In this document: positions 35,870 to 47,935 of the stretch, in pieces
Layout: the number at the start of each line of letters is the position of its first letter
How positions within the stretch are numbered: the first letter of the stretch is position 1
Origin: Rotaria socialis
Lineage: Eukaryota; Rotifera; Eurotatoria; Philodinida; Philodinidae
Assembly (NCBI GenBank): GCA_905331475.1
Contig: CAJNYU010004283.1
Coordinates: 62,001 to 126,000 of the forward strand
Direction of reading: 5' to 3'
DNA length: 64,000 nt
Notes under the pieces: model-generated
The model's input: only the letters and a program-made list of their open reading frames with translations
What the model was told of the DNA's origin: nothing
The model's database searches: none
Translations under genes and position numbers: made by a program

Positions 35870-38503
35870 TTGATAATAATGCGTCGTGGACTGAAGGAAA
35901 AATTGTCTAGTGTTTTTGATGATCTTCAAAGATCTAACACAACACAATCGTTCAATAATAACAATGAACGACGGCATTTAAAAGATCGTTTTGTTGGTAC
36001 TGTCAAAGAGAAAAGTGATGCATTGGTGTCAGCAGTTCAAGAACACTTTACATCAATGACTGACACAACAGGAGCACTGGCAAAACAAAAACTATTACAA
36101 ACATTGTTTTCGTCCGGTCTGGTACACAGCGAAGATATTCGAAAGGCACTTCAAATCGGTATGTACATTTAATTTGCTAATTCCTTCTGAGCATAAAATA
36201 AAGTAGAGGAAAGGTGCCTTTTAACTAATAGTCAAACAGTGAGAGAGATGTTTTTCTAATGAAATTGGTTAGTTTTTAGGAAGAATTTATGTGACATAAT
36301 CTACTTGTAATCAACATTAAAACGTCTGTAAAGTAAAGTACTTTCAATATTAACTAAAAGAATAACAAATATTAGCTTGATTTCAAATGATCTAAATAAT
36401 GGAGCATATTTTTATTAAATAATCGAATTATATCCTTCAGTAACAGTTGAATTAAAGAGAAATCTGTACAAATACATTCCGATAAGATTAACTGAAAATA
36501 AACCTAAATCCACACGGATGAATTTTTGATACTACTATCGCAAAACTATGTCGTAGGAATTTTCTAAATGTTTGTCTTTGAATTATAGGCATTGGTTATT
36601 TTCTTAGTCGACCTTACGAAAATACATATGGCTTATCTACATATGTTCTACGAGAAAAATTCCCAGCTAGTGGTGGTGTCATACCACCACATAGTTTAGC
36701 TGATTTTGATTTTGAAGCTTATGGACTTGATACATTTAATGCGTTGTTGAATATTTATGGCATCAATGCAGATACATTAAGACAACAGGTCTGTGACGGT
36801 GAATTGAAAGAAATAGTGAATCCATCTAGCTCAGGTTCATTACTTTATTTAACATCGAACTCAGCATATCTTATTAAAACTGCGCGTGACTATGATGCAA
36901 AATTTATTCAACAAAAATTTCTTCGCGCATATTATGAACATTTCCAACAGACACCGGGAACATTTATTGCAAAACTATGTGGTGTTTATGGTTATATACC
37001 GTATATTTCTCAACAAATGGGTATTACGGTTGATTCGTTTACACTACGTTTTGTTATATTTTCCAATATTATACCAACAAATATTGATATTCATGAAAAA
37101 TACGATATTAAAGGTTCATCGTATAAACGCGATGCTAATTTTAGCGAACGAATTAAAAGCTCAGCCACATTTAAAGATAATGATTTTCGTGATTTACATC
37201 CGCAAGGCTTAAAAATTCCAAATAATATTTATCGTCATTTGAAAGATGTTCTTACGCGAGATGTAAAATTTTTAGAAAAACTTAATATTATGGATTATTC
37301 ATTACTTTTAAGTATATATTATTCTTTTCTTTTTCTACTTGATATGTTTTTGATTGCAATCAAATAGCTATACACAACATGGATAACCCAATTCCACCTA
37401 AACGTACTGGATCATTAGAAGCACTAATGGGTGGTATTCATGATACAATGCTTGCCTGTATGTTAGAACAAAAAAATGAAAACAATAATAGTAATACCAA
37501 TGAATCAAGGTCAAACTTACGAATAAGAAAAGCGAATGAAGCTTTGGGTTTTATGTACGAAGAAATTCCGACATTCGATGTTGAATATGCTAAAGAATAT
37601 GGGTATGCTTTCATGATTGATACTTCGATAGAGAAGTAGAGTTTGGAATTTGGAATTTATACTGATTTGATTAAAATAGCCATTGAGACTAAAGAGAATA
37701 GACTAGCAAATTCTGTCCAAACGTCGTTTGACTTCGTACGATGGTTACCAGTAGATGTCTCATGAAATTAAAAGGACTCAAATCCAAGGTCTAGTGGAAT
37801 TGTTTCTATGCACTTTCTACTCTCCAGGTGGCTACTTGAACATTAGAAGGCGTCATGTATATAAGTGCCGGAGTCAATTTATTATCATTCGATTGATGTG
37901 TCGGGATCCAATTTTAGACATTTGATCGAAAATAGAATGGATAACTTTTGTCTATAAAAATATTTCGAATTGCTTGAAATGTCGGTGTCAAAGGCCTAGA
38001 TGGATGGATGAGAGCTCGAGAAATGAGAGACCTGATAGAAACGTTTACTTTCATTGAAAACACTTATGAAACCTAAAATATTACCGTACCAATTTTTAAA
38101 ATATTCTAGCGGTATACCAGCAATAAATGAAAAAGGTGAACGTCTTCTTCTTTTTTTTGGTGTTATTGATATACTTCAAACGTATGTATAATTTATATAT
38201 AATATTCACCTTGTTAATAATCATTATTATAACTAATTTAGATTTGATATTTGTAAAGTAATGCAACGGCAATATCAAACAGTTGAAAATCCTGATGTTG
38301 TTAAGGAACGTTCAATTGTTGACGCAGTATTTTATGCAAAACGATTTCAAGAATTTCTTTTCGATCGTGTTTTTCTTCCAGCTGATGATGAATCGCTAAC
38401 GGATTCAATTTATTTAGCACCCTACCAACAGCATACATCTTATGAACACGATACATGTGCTATGCCTTCCGTCTATCCTTCATTGCATGATTTTTATCAG
38501 TAA
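35870..38503 (+). CDS. Phosphatidylinositol phosphate kinase (PIPK family), divergent
   Basis: Five exons, 35870-36158, 36589-37311, 37368-37602, 38110-38181 and 38242-38503, join in frame to 526 residues. A second ATG at 35879 is an alternative start. PIPKs make PtdIns(4,5)P2 at membranes. Landmarks: NPSSSGSLLYLTSNSAYLIK with the ATP-binding Lys, FVIFSNIIPTNIDIHEKYDI, KGSSYKR (type I-like KGSTYKR), TFKDNDF (type II-like), LEKLNIMDYSLLLTIHNMDN with the catalytic MDYSLL, and FFGVIDILQTF with the metal-binding IID-type aspartate. The following activation loop (VENPDVVKERSIVDAVFY) matches neither the PIP5K nor the PIP4K consensus, so substrate choice is open. The C-terminus FYAKRFQEFLFDRVFL aligns with the usual FYAERF ending. 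PIP5KL1 is another candidate relative. Kinase core residues look intact. Confidence 0.85.
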
Positions 38504-39159
38504 CTATTCGAATATTATAAAAATTTTGTAAAGTAAAACAATTGATTACGAAAATGATCACATTGATCTTATATTTGTTAATATAAATAATAGAACGGAA
38601 GAAATGAATGTAAACACAAAAACAAAACAAAATACATAAAACACCGTTTGATTTATACGTAAAGAACAGAAGAACTATGAGTTTCACTCGTTAAATAACA
38701 TTCATAGAAATAACACGCGCCGAAAAAAATAGGAAACATTAAGGAAGAATAGCTCATTGATAATTGTACAGTAATACATAGACTGCTTTATGTTTATTAC
38801 GGCTTAAATTCTCTTATTTGTTTTTGTGTTTTTTGATCTCAACAATATTACATGTACAGATAAAACTACACGGAGAAAAATCTCACTTGTTGTTCACAAC
38901 GGGGATTAAACACAACAATATTTATCAGCTGAAAAAGAAAATAGAACACAGTAGAAGGCGATAGTATTCAAAAGAAAAAAAAATTTAAATATATATTTTG
39001 TTTTTAAGAATTCTTTTTTATTGCACACGACGGAAAAATAGAACTTTATAAATTTACGCTCAGGAAATTATGCAATTTGAATCGAATGAAAATCCCTGTT
39101 TCTAGAAAAGGAATGTAAATCAAATGGCAATATGTGTTGAGAATTTGATTTTGTTTTCA
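38504..39159. other. Intergenic, 656 bp, convergent 3' ends
   Basis: Between the PIP kinase (plus) and KSR (minus) stop codons. AT-rich; nothing else was recognised. Confidence 0.45.
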
Positions 39160-42100
39160 TTAAAATTGTGTTTCAATATGTGACCGAGCATTATATTGAA
39201 GAGGTGTTGATGGAGATCGTACCAATGTTCGTTTGCCTGGCATTTTACTTAATGATTTGCAAAGCATCGCAAAATCAGGCCGATCATCTGGTGCAAATGA
39301 CCAACATTGATTAATTATATCCTGAGAATAGAAATTTTATAGATGCATAAAGGAAATGACGAAACTCGTTTAACTACAGAAACTCAAATGATTGGGGTAG
39401 GAGTAGGCAATTGCGGGCCCAGGAGAATAGGATCGATAGTCAAATGGTTTCCAGGCAATTTTTGTAGACAATGGTATTATCCTAAATTTTTTTTATCCAT
39501 CGCTTCTTCTTGAATTGTGCCTCTTGCGCATGAAATTTTTAGAATTGGTACATATCGTAGTTGGAATTTTGAGTGTTTCTTGTGTCTATTGAACTCATTT
39601 ATGAATAGTATTTCAACTTGGAATTATTGTAAATAGAATCTAAGCGATAGTATCATCAAACTATAGGGGGAAACGGTCATAAATCATGAAGTGAATACTA
39701 GAATAGCATTATTTTTCGCGCTAATGCATCGATCAAAATATTCAATTTGCAATTTCATGGTGAACTGCTTTTCATATACTCAAAAAAAGTGAGTGCACTA
39801 GATTCGGTCAGTGTGTCCGGCCGTTAACACGATAACATTCGAAAGCCTCATCCAATTGTCATGAAATCTTGTACACAGAATGATTTCATCAATATCTCAG
39901 TCGAGTTCGAAGATGAGAAGGATCCGTCAAGAAATGGCTGAGCCATCGAAAAAATTGTCATTATTGGCCAGACCATCCCTGAGGTGGGGGGGGGGGGGGT
40001 TACGGGGGTTTTTGAAAAAAATTTTTTTTTCTCAGAATTATTCACAACATATATAAACCGACTCAGTTTTTGCAGTACACATAACAATCGGATGCGAATC
40101 CGATGTTTTCTCATTTATTTTTATTTGCAATCGAATATCTGATAAACTTTCAGATTTGCACTGCTATCTTAACGTTTGGTGGAATAGGAACTGAGATCAT
40201 CAGTTATATTGATCATTCTCTTTAGAAAAGCAAAACTCGAACAGTATTTATATTTAATGATTCTACAGAACGTTATTGCATTGCATAGACACTTTTGTCA
40301 GATTTCTTAATATGAAAATCTTTTAACGGAATCCTAGCAAATCTCCTCAAAATATTTCGATAGATTACTAAAACAAATCAACACTTACTTTCGCATATTT
40401 ACTAATATGTACACTACTCAATGGTTGTTTAATTGAATTTCCTGCTCTCCAAATAATATATTCCGGTGGTTGTTTAGCATAAGGAAATTCTCGAAATAAA
40501 AGTTCATACCAAACAGTACTAAACAAAACAAGAACATTCGGATCATAATACAAATTCTTTTATTTTTCATACCCGAATGCATAAACATCCGTTTGTGGCG
40601 TATGTTGTAAAATTGTTTCTTCATTACGTGGATCAAGTTTTCGTATTATCTCTGGTGCTAAATAACTCAGCCATCCACGTTGTGCAACAATCGCTGGTTG
40701 ATCAGTTACACGAAAACATTTACTCAATGGTACGAGACCATAATCAGTTAAAATAATACGATTATTTTGTACAAATATATTCGTCGTGCGTAACGACATA
40801 TGATTTATGGATTTCTCATGCAAATAACTCATTGCTTGAGCTATCTGAGCAGCATACTGTACGGCTGTATTCAGTTGAATTGAATCGTGCTGAATATGAA
40901 TTATTTCATGTAAATTTATGCCACGAATCCAACTAGAAATATTTTTGTAGTTTCTTTTTCAGTGCTAAACTATTTTATTTTCAAAAACTCTTACTTTGAA
41001 ACAATGGCAAAATTTGGACTATCAACTAAACGAAGAGTTTAAGAGTAGAAAAAATATATAAACTAAAATTGAATACATACTGCAAACACCTGTATATAAA
41101 TTTAAGTGTTCATGTCGAACTTTTCGCAATCGAAATACCTATAAAAATAAAATTATGTTTGTTAAACACGGCAATGTCAAGTATCGAACAGACTTGATTT
41201 TTGAATAGATTCAGAAATTTGACTGGATCTGTTTTGGGATCTGGCTTTATTATACGGACGGCTATTTCACCATGCCAATGAGCTCTAGAGAAGACGAAAA
41301 GAAGCGAAAATTCGTGTCTTTTTTACCTCAAAATTACTCTTCTAATTCTTACTTCATTAATGTGCCAGATGAACGTCGTACTTCTTCACCCATTTTTATA
41401 TTATTAAATACAATAACCCAATCTTGTAGTGAACTGGCAAGCTAGAAATAATATTAATTTCTTCAATAGATCAACAACTTATCTTATTCATACGAATCAA
41501 AAATAAAACACTAGATGCTATATTACATCTTTAAATTTCAATCAAAACGATCTGAAGTTGCTCTTGATGGAAAATTCAATTAATCAATCATTTTATATTC
41601 GCCAATAGATGCATAAATCAGCAGTAGTTACAACAGTGTCGCGATTTTGAAGGAATAATAATGACTGAAAGTTTTTTTTTTCGTCAGAATTTTCCTGCCT
41701 GACTTCGCAAATTTATTTCTCAGGGTTAACTTACGTTGAAACTTCTTTTTTCTGGATCAGTTTCATCATCATCAAATGAATTGGTATCGAAAAGTTTTGT
41801 ATGAACAAGATCTTCACATTTCGGGTGCGATCGTTCACTCTAGGATGACAAATGATATTTAATAAATAAAATCATTTTCTTTTGACGAATAATTACCTGT
41901 GACATTTGTCGTACTAGTTTACTATGAGTTGTCGAGGTTGAATCAGTTAAATTTGTTCCGGAATCTGTTTGAATTGTTGCACTAAACATTATACAGTAAT
42001 TAACAAAACAAAACGAGAATTTATCGTATCAATATACTTTGTGTCAGTATCTGATTGAGCTTCAGGAATTTCTAGAAAACAGGAAAACGACTTGATAAAA

Positions 42101-45100
42101 TTCATTCATAACATTTCAACGCACTAATTCAAAGCTGAATAACCACATGCATATAAGTTTTTTTTACAAAAATCATATGAACAACGTAAAATTAATGGAA
42201 ACTTGATTTCCAACACCGTACAATATCTATTGTTATTTATATGACCTACCTGATGCATTTTTACTAGTCGCCTCTATGACGACCCAACTATCAGGATCAT
42301 TTTGAGCTAAAGGAAAAATAAGAATACGTACTGCGACATGAATTCTAAACTTCTATTGTATTCTTATACAGATTCTTTTTCTCATCATCAAAGTATAAAC
42401 GAATGCCAATAACTTACTGGAATAGAGTGATTCACTAATACACATCGTTGGTTTAAAATAGCCAGGTTCCGTAGGATTTAATGCCGGTGATTCAGGTGCA
42501 GATATTGGTGTTGAAGCTGTTGGACTTATATTATCCCACGCTGAAATAGTAAAATTGATATAGAATCTTTTGTTTTTTTGAAAAAACCCAACAATCGATA
42601 CTGACGTGCAAAAGGATATTTACGTGACATTGGACTTGAATTTGCTAGAAAGTGAAAATCATTATTACAGAACGGATAGACTACGTGTGATATTTTACCA
42701 TGAATATTTTGAAAATCATTACTTTCAATCGCTCGTCTTAAGAGGATTTCACTAAGGCCGCAATTAGCTGGAGCGTGTTGTACACATTCTTTGTGACATT
42801 TGTATCTTGTAAAAATATACATAATAGAAATAAAAATTTTCCAAAGCAAAACAATTACAACAGAGCAATCGAATTCAGTCCAAAGAAAAGAATCATGCTA
42901 GAGCTTATATATTTTTGTATGTCGAATTTTATTTTCAAGCTGCAAGATGCATTCTCTAGGGCCTTACTTGCAATGAATGCATGCTTTTCCTCGAAACACT
43001 TTTCTCCTACAGACGTCACAATAGGAAAATTTGAAAACACGCGTTCTGTTAAACCTAGAAAACGAATATAAAAAAAAATAACGGAATGTTTTCGGTATTT
43101 TGTTTTAGTATGAGTATAATTATGTATGTTTTTTTTATAATTTTCGCGTTGAGAAAAGCGCATAGAAAGCAGAAAAAATACGTTGGACAGTCGATGGGAA
43201 GACCAAATAAATTGTACATGAAATCAAAATTTTATATTTCTTACTTGCAACCATTGCATTTGACGCCAATAAAGAAGATCTTTTTTGAGCACACATTACA
43301 CGTTGATAGTTTTACGAAATTATTCCACCTGAGAAGAAGAGAGAGAGAAAGAAAAAGATATTGACGTTGTTGTCATTTTAATTGCAATCACATTTAAAGT
43401 AACCAATAAACGAGACGACACCCAATAATAATTAAAGAGAACAGTGACGACAACAACAATAATGAAGATGAACAATTCGGCCAACAAAGAGAGAGATTAG
43501 CGAAAGAATTAGCTGGTCGTGTATGTGTTATGACAAATATGAATGCACAAAAGCGTGAGTTTAAGCTATACATAAAGCTAGTTGATACAAACTTGTGTTG
43601 AATTATATGTGCCAATCGATGTCTAAGGATGGGCGAAGAAGTATTGTACATGACTGCTTCTGAAAAAATGTTATTCATTGAAAATGAAATGAATGTATCT
43701 TATCATTTACCTGGTATTCTTGTATCGTTTTCGGCATCACTGTTTTGTGCGGAGCCCAATGGTGAATTAGACAATGCAGGAGAACGAACGGTAGGTGATT
43801 TTGGTGTTGCTGAACCTACAATTAAAAAAGTACAAGATATTTTTCTACAAGTTATATATGAACAAATACAATATAGCCAATCAATCAATCATGAGCACAT
43901 GCAAAACATATGTGGATAAATCGTATCTGAGCGAGCTAAATCTGTGAAGTGCTAACCAACTTTGGAGCTCCGTCCAGACCATAGTTGTCTCTTTTTTGAT
44001 TTTGATTTCGATGAAAATTGCTTTTCATCAGATCTCTTGTGTTTTCTATCCCTTTTCAAATGTCGTCGTGTGTTGCTCGATGTTGATGAGTGATAATCGG
44101 ATAGACTTATATAGAATATCGAAGTAGTCTTACGCTTAACCAATTGACGAGAACGACTCTTTTTTTGATTCTTAACAAGACGCTGAAGTTCTATTGAAAC
44201 AAGATAGAAATTATCGATTTTTGATAGCCGGTTACATGTACAAGAGAGTAAATTTTAAGAAGTTCGCAACACAATTTGTCGTCTGTATTTAAACTATGAA
44301 CCAAATTAAGATAACATGAAAATACACAGTACATTTACTTTTTATTTCGCATTCAAACAGTGCGCATGATACTCATTATTATTTCCGTTATGTACTATAG
44401 TAAATAAATGCAAGCTAATTGTCTTCCATAAAAAAAAAACGTGTTGTTCCGTGGAATCTGTCAGTGTTTTGTTAAACACATTGTACAAAAAATACCTCTA
44501 AGTAGATAGGCTAGCATAGGGCACTTGTGTCCCACGACAGAAACTAGCCAGTGACTACCGTAATACATGGTAGAAATCTTATGAATATATCAAACATTGA
44601 TCTAAGATTATATATACGTATATCGATAATGTCACTTTTTGATGAATGAAGTGAAAGGACGGAAGCATTTTAAGTTCACAACGATTCTATTAATAATGTT
44701 TTTGTACTGATGATGTGTTGAAAATACGAACTCTAACCATTTGTTTTAGTGAAATACATTCATGTAGGACTATTAGTATGCATTTTATTACTTTTAAATA
44801 TAACCATGGATTAAATAAATTCTCAATTTGATATCGTCATTAAAGTGATAACTTACCAGACGGTAAACGACTTTCCGAATCTGAACCGTATGAATTTCGA
44901 CGAGATGAGTTACCTTCGCTAGGTAATTGTAGATCCGTATTTCGAGAAGAATTCGTATTACTTAATTTAAAAAACATAATATTCAAATGAATAAATCAAT
45001 GACGTAGTCTTCTTACGTGTTGAAAATCGCCGGATCAAGTAAACTTTTCTTACTCGGATGTTCATATCTACCCTTTCCGTTTACACATAAATGATTCGCC

Positions 45101-46154
45101 CGAGATGGAGGCGGCGTATGAGATGCTAAATAAATATTTTATTTTGCTAAAAGAATCATTATTCGACAATAGATTCGACGTACGATTATGTTTTCGTGTA
45201 TGCGGAGATGCTTGTCCTACCGGTTGATTATCCGCCGTAGCTTCAAAGTCAGTTGATTTCGACGAAGATACAGATGCTGATCGTATAGTTTCAGTGGCGG
45301 GTGCAGTTGGATGTGCTGGAAATCAATGAATACAAGGAATAGTTGAATTTATCGATGAAACCTTATCATTCACCTGTATCTGACAACCGATATGTAGAAT
45401 CGGATGAAGTACTCATCGGTATTTCTGTATGCCAATAAAAACGTCCATTATGATTCATACCGCCATTAGAAAAATATTCTACGAGAAACAAAAACAACAA
45501 AATCAAAATTCGAATAAGATTATCTGAAGAACAAAATCAAATACCTATACAAGCTTTCAGTGCACTATGTGCATTATGGAAATCTTTTCTTTCAGTCTCT
45601 GTCAATCCAGCATCAATTAAAATGTGTTCATTCACTGCCGTTTTCTTATTCAATAGATCATCAAATGTTATTCGTTGTGAAATATACTAGAAATCTTAAT
45701 CGTTTAATTGCTTAATTAAGACAAACCAAATTAAATTACCTCAATGGATTTTTCATTAAGATTAATAGCAGTTAGAAAACGATCAATTTTAGAATATTCG
45801 CTGTGAAAACCACCATTTTGTCCATTGGATTTTTCCTTTTTCAATAGCATTAGCTGACGAGCGAAAAATCCAATAACACGACTCTAGAATATACATAAAA
45901 ATATTAAGCGGAAGTATGGTATTTGCATCAATTCTTACTTCATTATTTCTCATTAGTTCATATTTAAGTGAAAGATCAGACATTGTTTCGCTATTGAATG
46001 TTGTCAATTGATCGATGGCATGAGTCAGAGCATCATCAAAATAGCGTAAATCTTGTGAGATTGAACGACTATATTCCAAAGTCGTTGTTGGATTGGAAGG
46101 TAAGGATGAGACAGCATCGCCATTCTCCCTGTCGAGAGTCACATCTGAACGCAT
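39160..46154 (-). CDS. KSR-like: Kinase suppressor of Ras (KSR), C1 domain plus pseudokinase
   Basis: The start is at 46154 (MRSDVTLDRENGDAVSS), and the stop TAA is at 39160-39162. KSR is a scaffold that brings Raf, MEK and ERK together at membranes. The N-terminal exons (46.2-45.5 kb) hold a helical CA1-type segment (SQDLRYFDDALTHAIDQLTT, FDDLLNKKTAVNEHILIDAG). Ser/Pro-rich exons follow at 44.9-45.4 kb. A C1 zinc finger is split over 43.34-43.24 kb (STCNVCSKKIFFIGVKCNGC) and 42.8 kb (CHKECVQHAPANCG). The kinase domain runs from about 41.45 kb (DWVIVFNNIKMGEEV) to 39.2 kb. AHWHGEIAVRII has Arg at the ATP-lysine position, as in mammalian KSR. The catalytic loop reads NHMSLRTTN, so the HRD aspartate is lost. 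DFG is DYG. The glycine loop is degenerate. LSYLAPEIIRKLDP and TDVYAFGTVWYELLFREFPY are typical KSR. Several introns are unusually long (for example 39.33-40.37 kb) and carry repeats. Intermediate exon borders are approximate. Confidence 0.85.
39780..40115 (+). repeat. Dispersed repeat copy in a KSR intron, with G14 run
   Basis: Shares about 330 bp with 47513-47935, including GTCAGTGTGTCC, AACACGATAAC, CCTCATCCAATTGTC, GATGAGAAGGATCCGTCAAG and ACCATCCCTG before a G homopolymer (here 39986-39999), then TCTCAGAATTATTC and GACTCAGTTTTTGCAGTACA. No protein is encoded. Element class is unknown. Confidence 0.8.
43400..43917 (+). pseudogene. Opposite-strand gene fragment nested in a KSR intron
   Basis: Two coding-like blocks: about 43400-43553 (EDEQFGQQRERLAKELAGRV, then CVMTNMNAQK) and 43629-43917 (MGEEVLYMTASEKMLFIENE, MNVSYHLPGILVSFSASLF, GDFGVAEPTIKKVQDIFLQV). 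A GTGAGT donor at 43554 and a CTAAG acceptor at about 43627 separate them, but joining there puts the second block out of frame by one base. The residue pattern looks like genuine conserved protein, yet I do not recognise the family. A frameshifted gene fragment, or an exon pair whose true acceptor I have missed, are both possible. Confidence 0.4.
43952..44190 (-). other. Possible alternative terminal exon of KSR or separate basic exon
   Basis: After a TTTCAATAG acceptor at 44191, a minus-strand frame runs 79 codons to a TAG: LQRLVKNQKKSRSRQLVKRK, then a Ser/Lys/Arg-rich tail (SDEKQFSSKSKSKKRQ). If spliced to the upstream KSR exons it would truncate the protein before the C1 domain. It could also be chance in a long intron. 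Confidence 0.3.
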
Positions 46155-46483
46155 TGTTTTGTTCTAAACTGAAAAAAGAAAGTGCTAAATCGACTGACAG
46201 GTAACAAGGTCAATTGGAAGAAGTGAAGCAAAAATGATGAGTAACAAACAAAAACAGAACAGCATCATACTCATAGTAATCAGAGTACTCAACAACATGA
46301 AAATGATTGACTGCTAAAAAGAACTAATCAGAATTTTTCTCATAGAATTGTTCGTTAGCGCACTCTATTCTGTCATAAAGGCATCTGTCAACATATGTTG
46401 TCGGCATCCGACTGAGGGAATCCACGACTTGCAACAATTGAATACATCGTCTTCATGTTTTTTTTGATATTATAGGCGACAAG

Positions 46484-46598
46484 CAGTAGCGTAAAAGAAA
46501 GGGGGGGGGGGCGGGCGCGACGCCCCCGCTTTGAAATTTTTTTCCAAGAATCGTAAAAATATAATCAAGATTCATATTACGCCCAGCAACGGCTCCTG
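46484..46598. mobile_element. Short hAT-like MITE with G11 run
   Basis: Starts CAGTAGCGT and ends, reversed, CAGGAGCCGT, so the termini are loosely inverted. The flanks GCGACAAG (46476-46483) and GCGACAAT (46599-46606) match at 7 of 8 bases, as expected of an aged hAT 8-bp target duplication. The interior has 11 G (46501-46511) followed by a GC-rich patch. Confidence 0.5.
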
Positions 46599-47224
46599 GC
46601 GACAATATCTGTCCAACAGATATAAAAATTAAGAGATTTTTTCGTTGGGATACAGATACGGAAATTATTGACCATGTGGCAAAATTGAGAGTTTAAGTCA
46701 TACAATTCTTTTTCTGTCAGGAAATAGATATCACTATTTTTTGATGGTTTGTTTAGGTTCCTCTGTCACCCCGCTGCTGAATTATAACGTATAAAGGTAC
46801 TTCAACGATTACATATATTATTTTCACAATTAATAATAACTACATGATACATGTATATTATATTGTTAAAAGAAGAAGGGTTTTCTTCAATGTTTATTTT
46901 TCTTCAACACTAGTTTTCGTTCTTGTCATTGAACTATAAGTTTCTTGTATTAAAATATGTTCGAACACTTTGAGAAAAGTTGCAATTTTTTTAAAGAAAA
47001 ACAGAGATGACCAATAAAATGAATTTATTTATTTTATTAATATGCTATTTTTATTGTTCTGAAAATACTTCCTGGGTGATTTCGAAGTTATTAAAAAGAG
47101 CTTGATGTTCTATCAAGTTTTTAGCTCAATCCACTCCTAGAAGCAATTGGCAATCCTGCTTATGATAAACAATTATAAAAAGCGAACACTTTCTAATTGT
47201 CAACAATGTGAACTTCTGCTGAAC

Positions 47225-47412
47225 GATATTAGTTAGAAAAAATGCGAAAACGTCGAATTCGGATCTGACTTTGAACTCGACTGAGATATTGATGGAATCA
47301 TTCTGTGTACAAAATTTCAAGACAATTGAATGAGGCGTTCAAGAGTTATCGTGTTAACGGACGGACGACACACTGATCGAATCTAGAGTGTACTCACTTT
47401 TTGAGTACACAA
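47225..47412 (-). repeat. Dispersed repeat, partial copy in inverted orientation
   Basis: Reverse complement matches the 5' half of the copies at 39780 and 47513 (AACACGATAACTCTTGAACG, CCTCATTCAATTGTC, ATCTCAGTCGAGTTC). With the direct copy at 47513 it forms an inverted pair around a 100-bp spacer. Confidence 0.75.
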
Positions 47413-47512
47413 AACGACAATTTCTGAGTGAATACTTTTTGAAGTGAACTTTAAATACTGTTTCTGATTTCCTCCAATTTACAGAACCCTCATAATATAA
47501 TTCTTTTTGTGT

Positions 47513-47756
47513 ACTGAAAAAGTGAGTACACTAGATTTGGTCAGTGTGTCCGTCCGTGAACACGATAACTCTTGAACGCCTCATCCAATTGTCTTGAAAG
47601 TTTGTATACAGAATGATCTCATCAATGTCTCAGTCGAGTTCGAAGATGAGAAGGATCCGTCAAGAAATGCCTGACTTATCGGAAAAAATGTCATTATTGA
47701 CCAGACCATCCCTGGGAGCGGGGGGGGGGGGGGGGGCCCGGATTTTNNNNNNNNNN

Positions 47757-47830
<74 letters not shown>

Positions 47831-47935
47831 ACCGGAATTTTTCTCTCAGAATTATTCAAAACGTATATAAATTGACTCAGTTTTTGCAGTACACGCAATA
47901 ATTGGATGCGAATCTGATGTTTCCTCATTTATTTG
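47513..47935 (+). repeat. Dispersed repeat copy with G17 and C74 homopolymers
   Basis: Same family as 39780-40115. The middle is a run of 17 G (47720-47736), a few bases, 10 N (47747-47756), and then 74 consecutive C (47757-47830). Right part again TCTCAGAATTATTC and GACTCAGTTTTTGCAGTACA. Frames coding poly-Pro or poly-Gly across it are artefacts. Confidence 0.8.
47747..47756. other. Assembly gap (10 N)
   Basis: Gap between a G run and a C run. The G-to-C switch may mark a join of two strands of the same homopolymer. Confidence 0.99.

Noticed and set aside
36886-37212. 108-codon plus-strand frame overlapping the PIP kinase
   Set aside because: Out-of-frame shadow of exon 2, whose correct frame carries all the kinase motifs.
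47581-47928. Poly-Gly and poly-Pro open frames on both strands
   Set aside because: Produced by the G17, N10 and C74 runs of a dispersed repeat.
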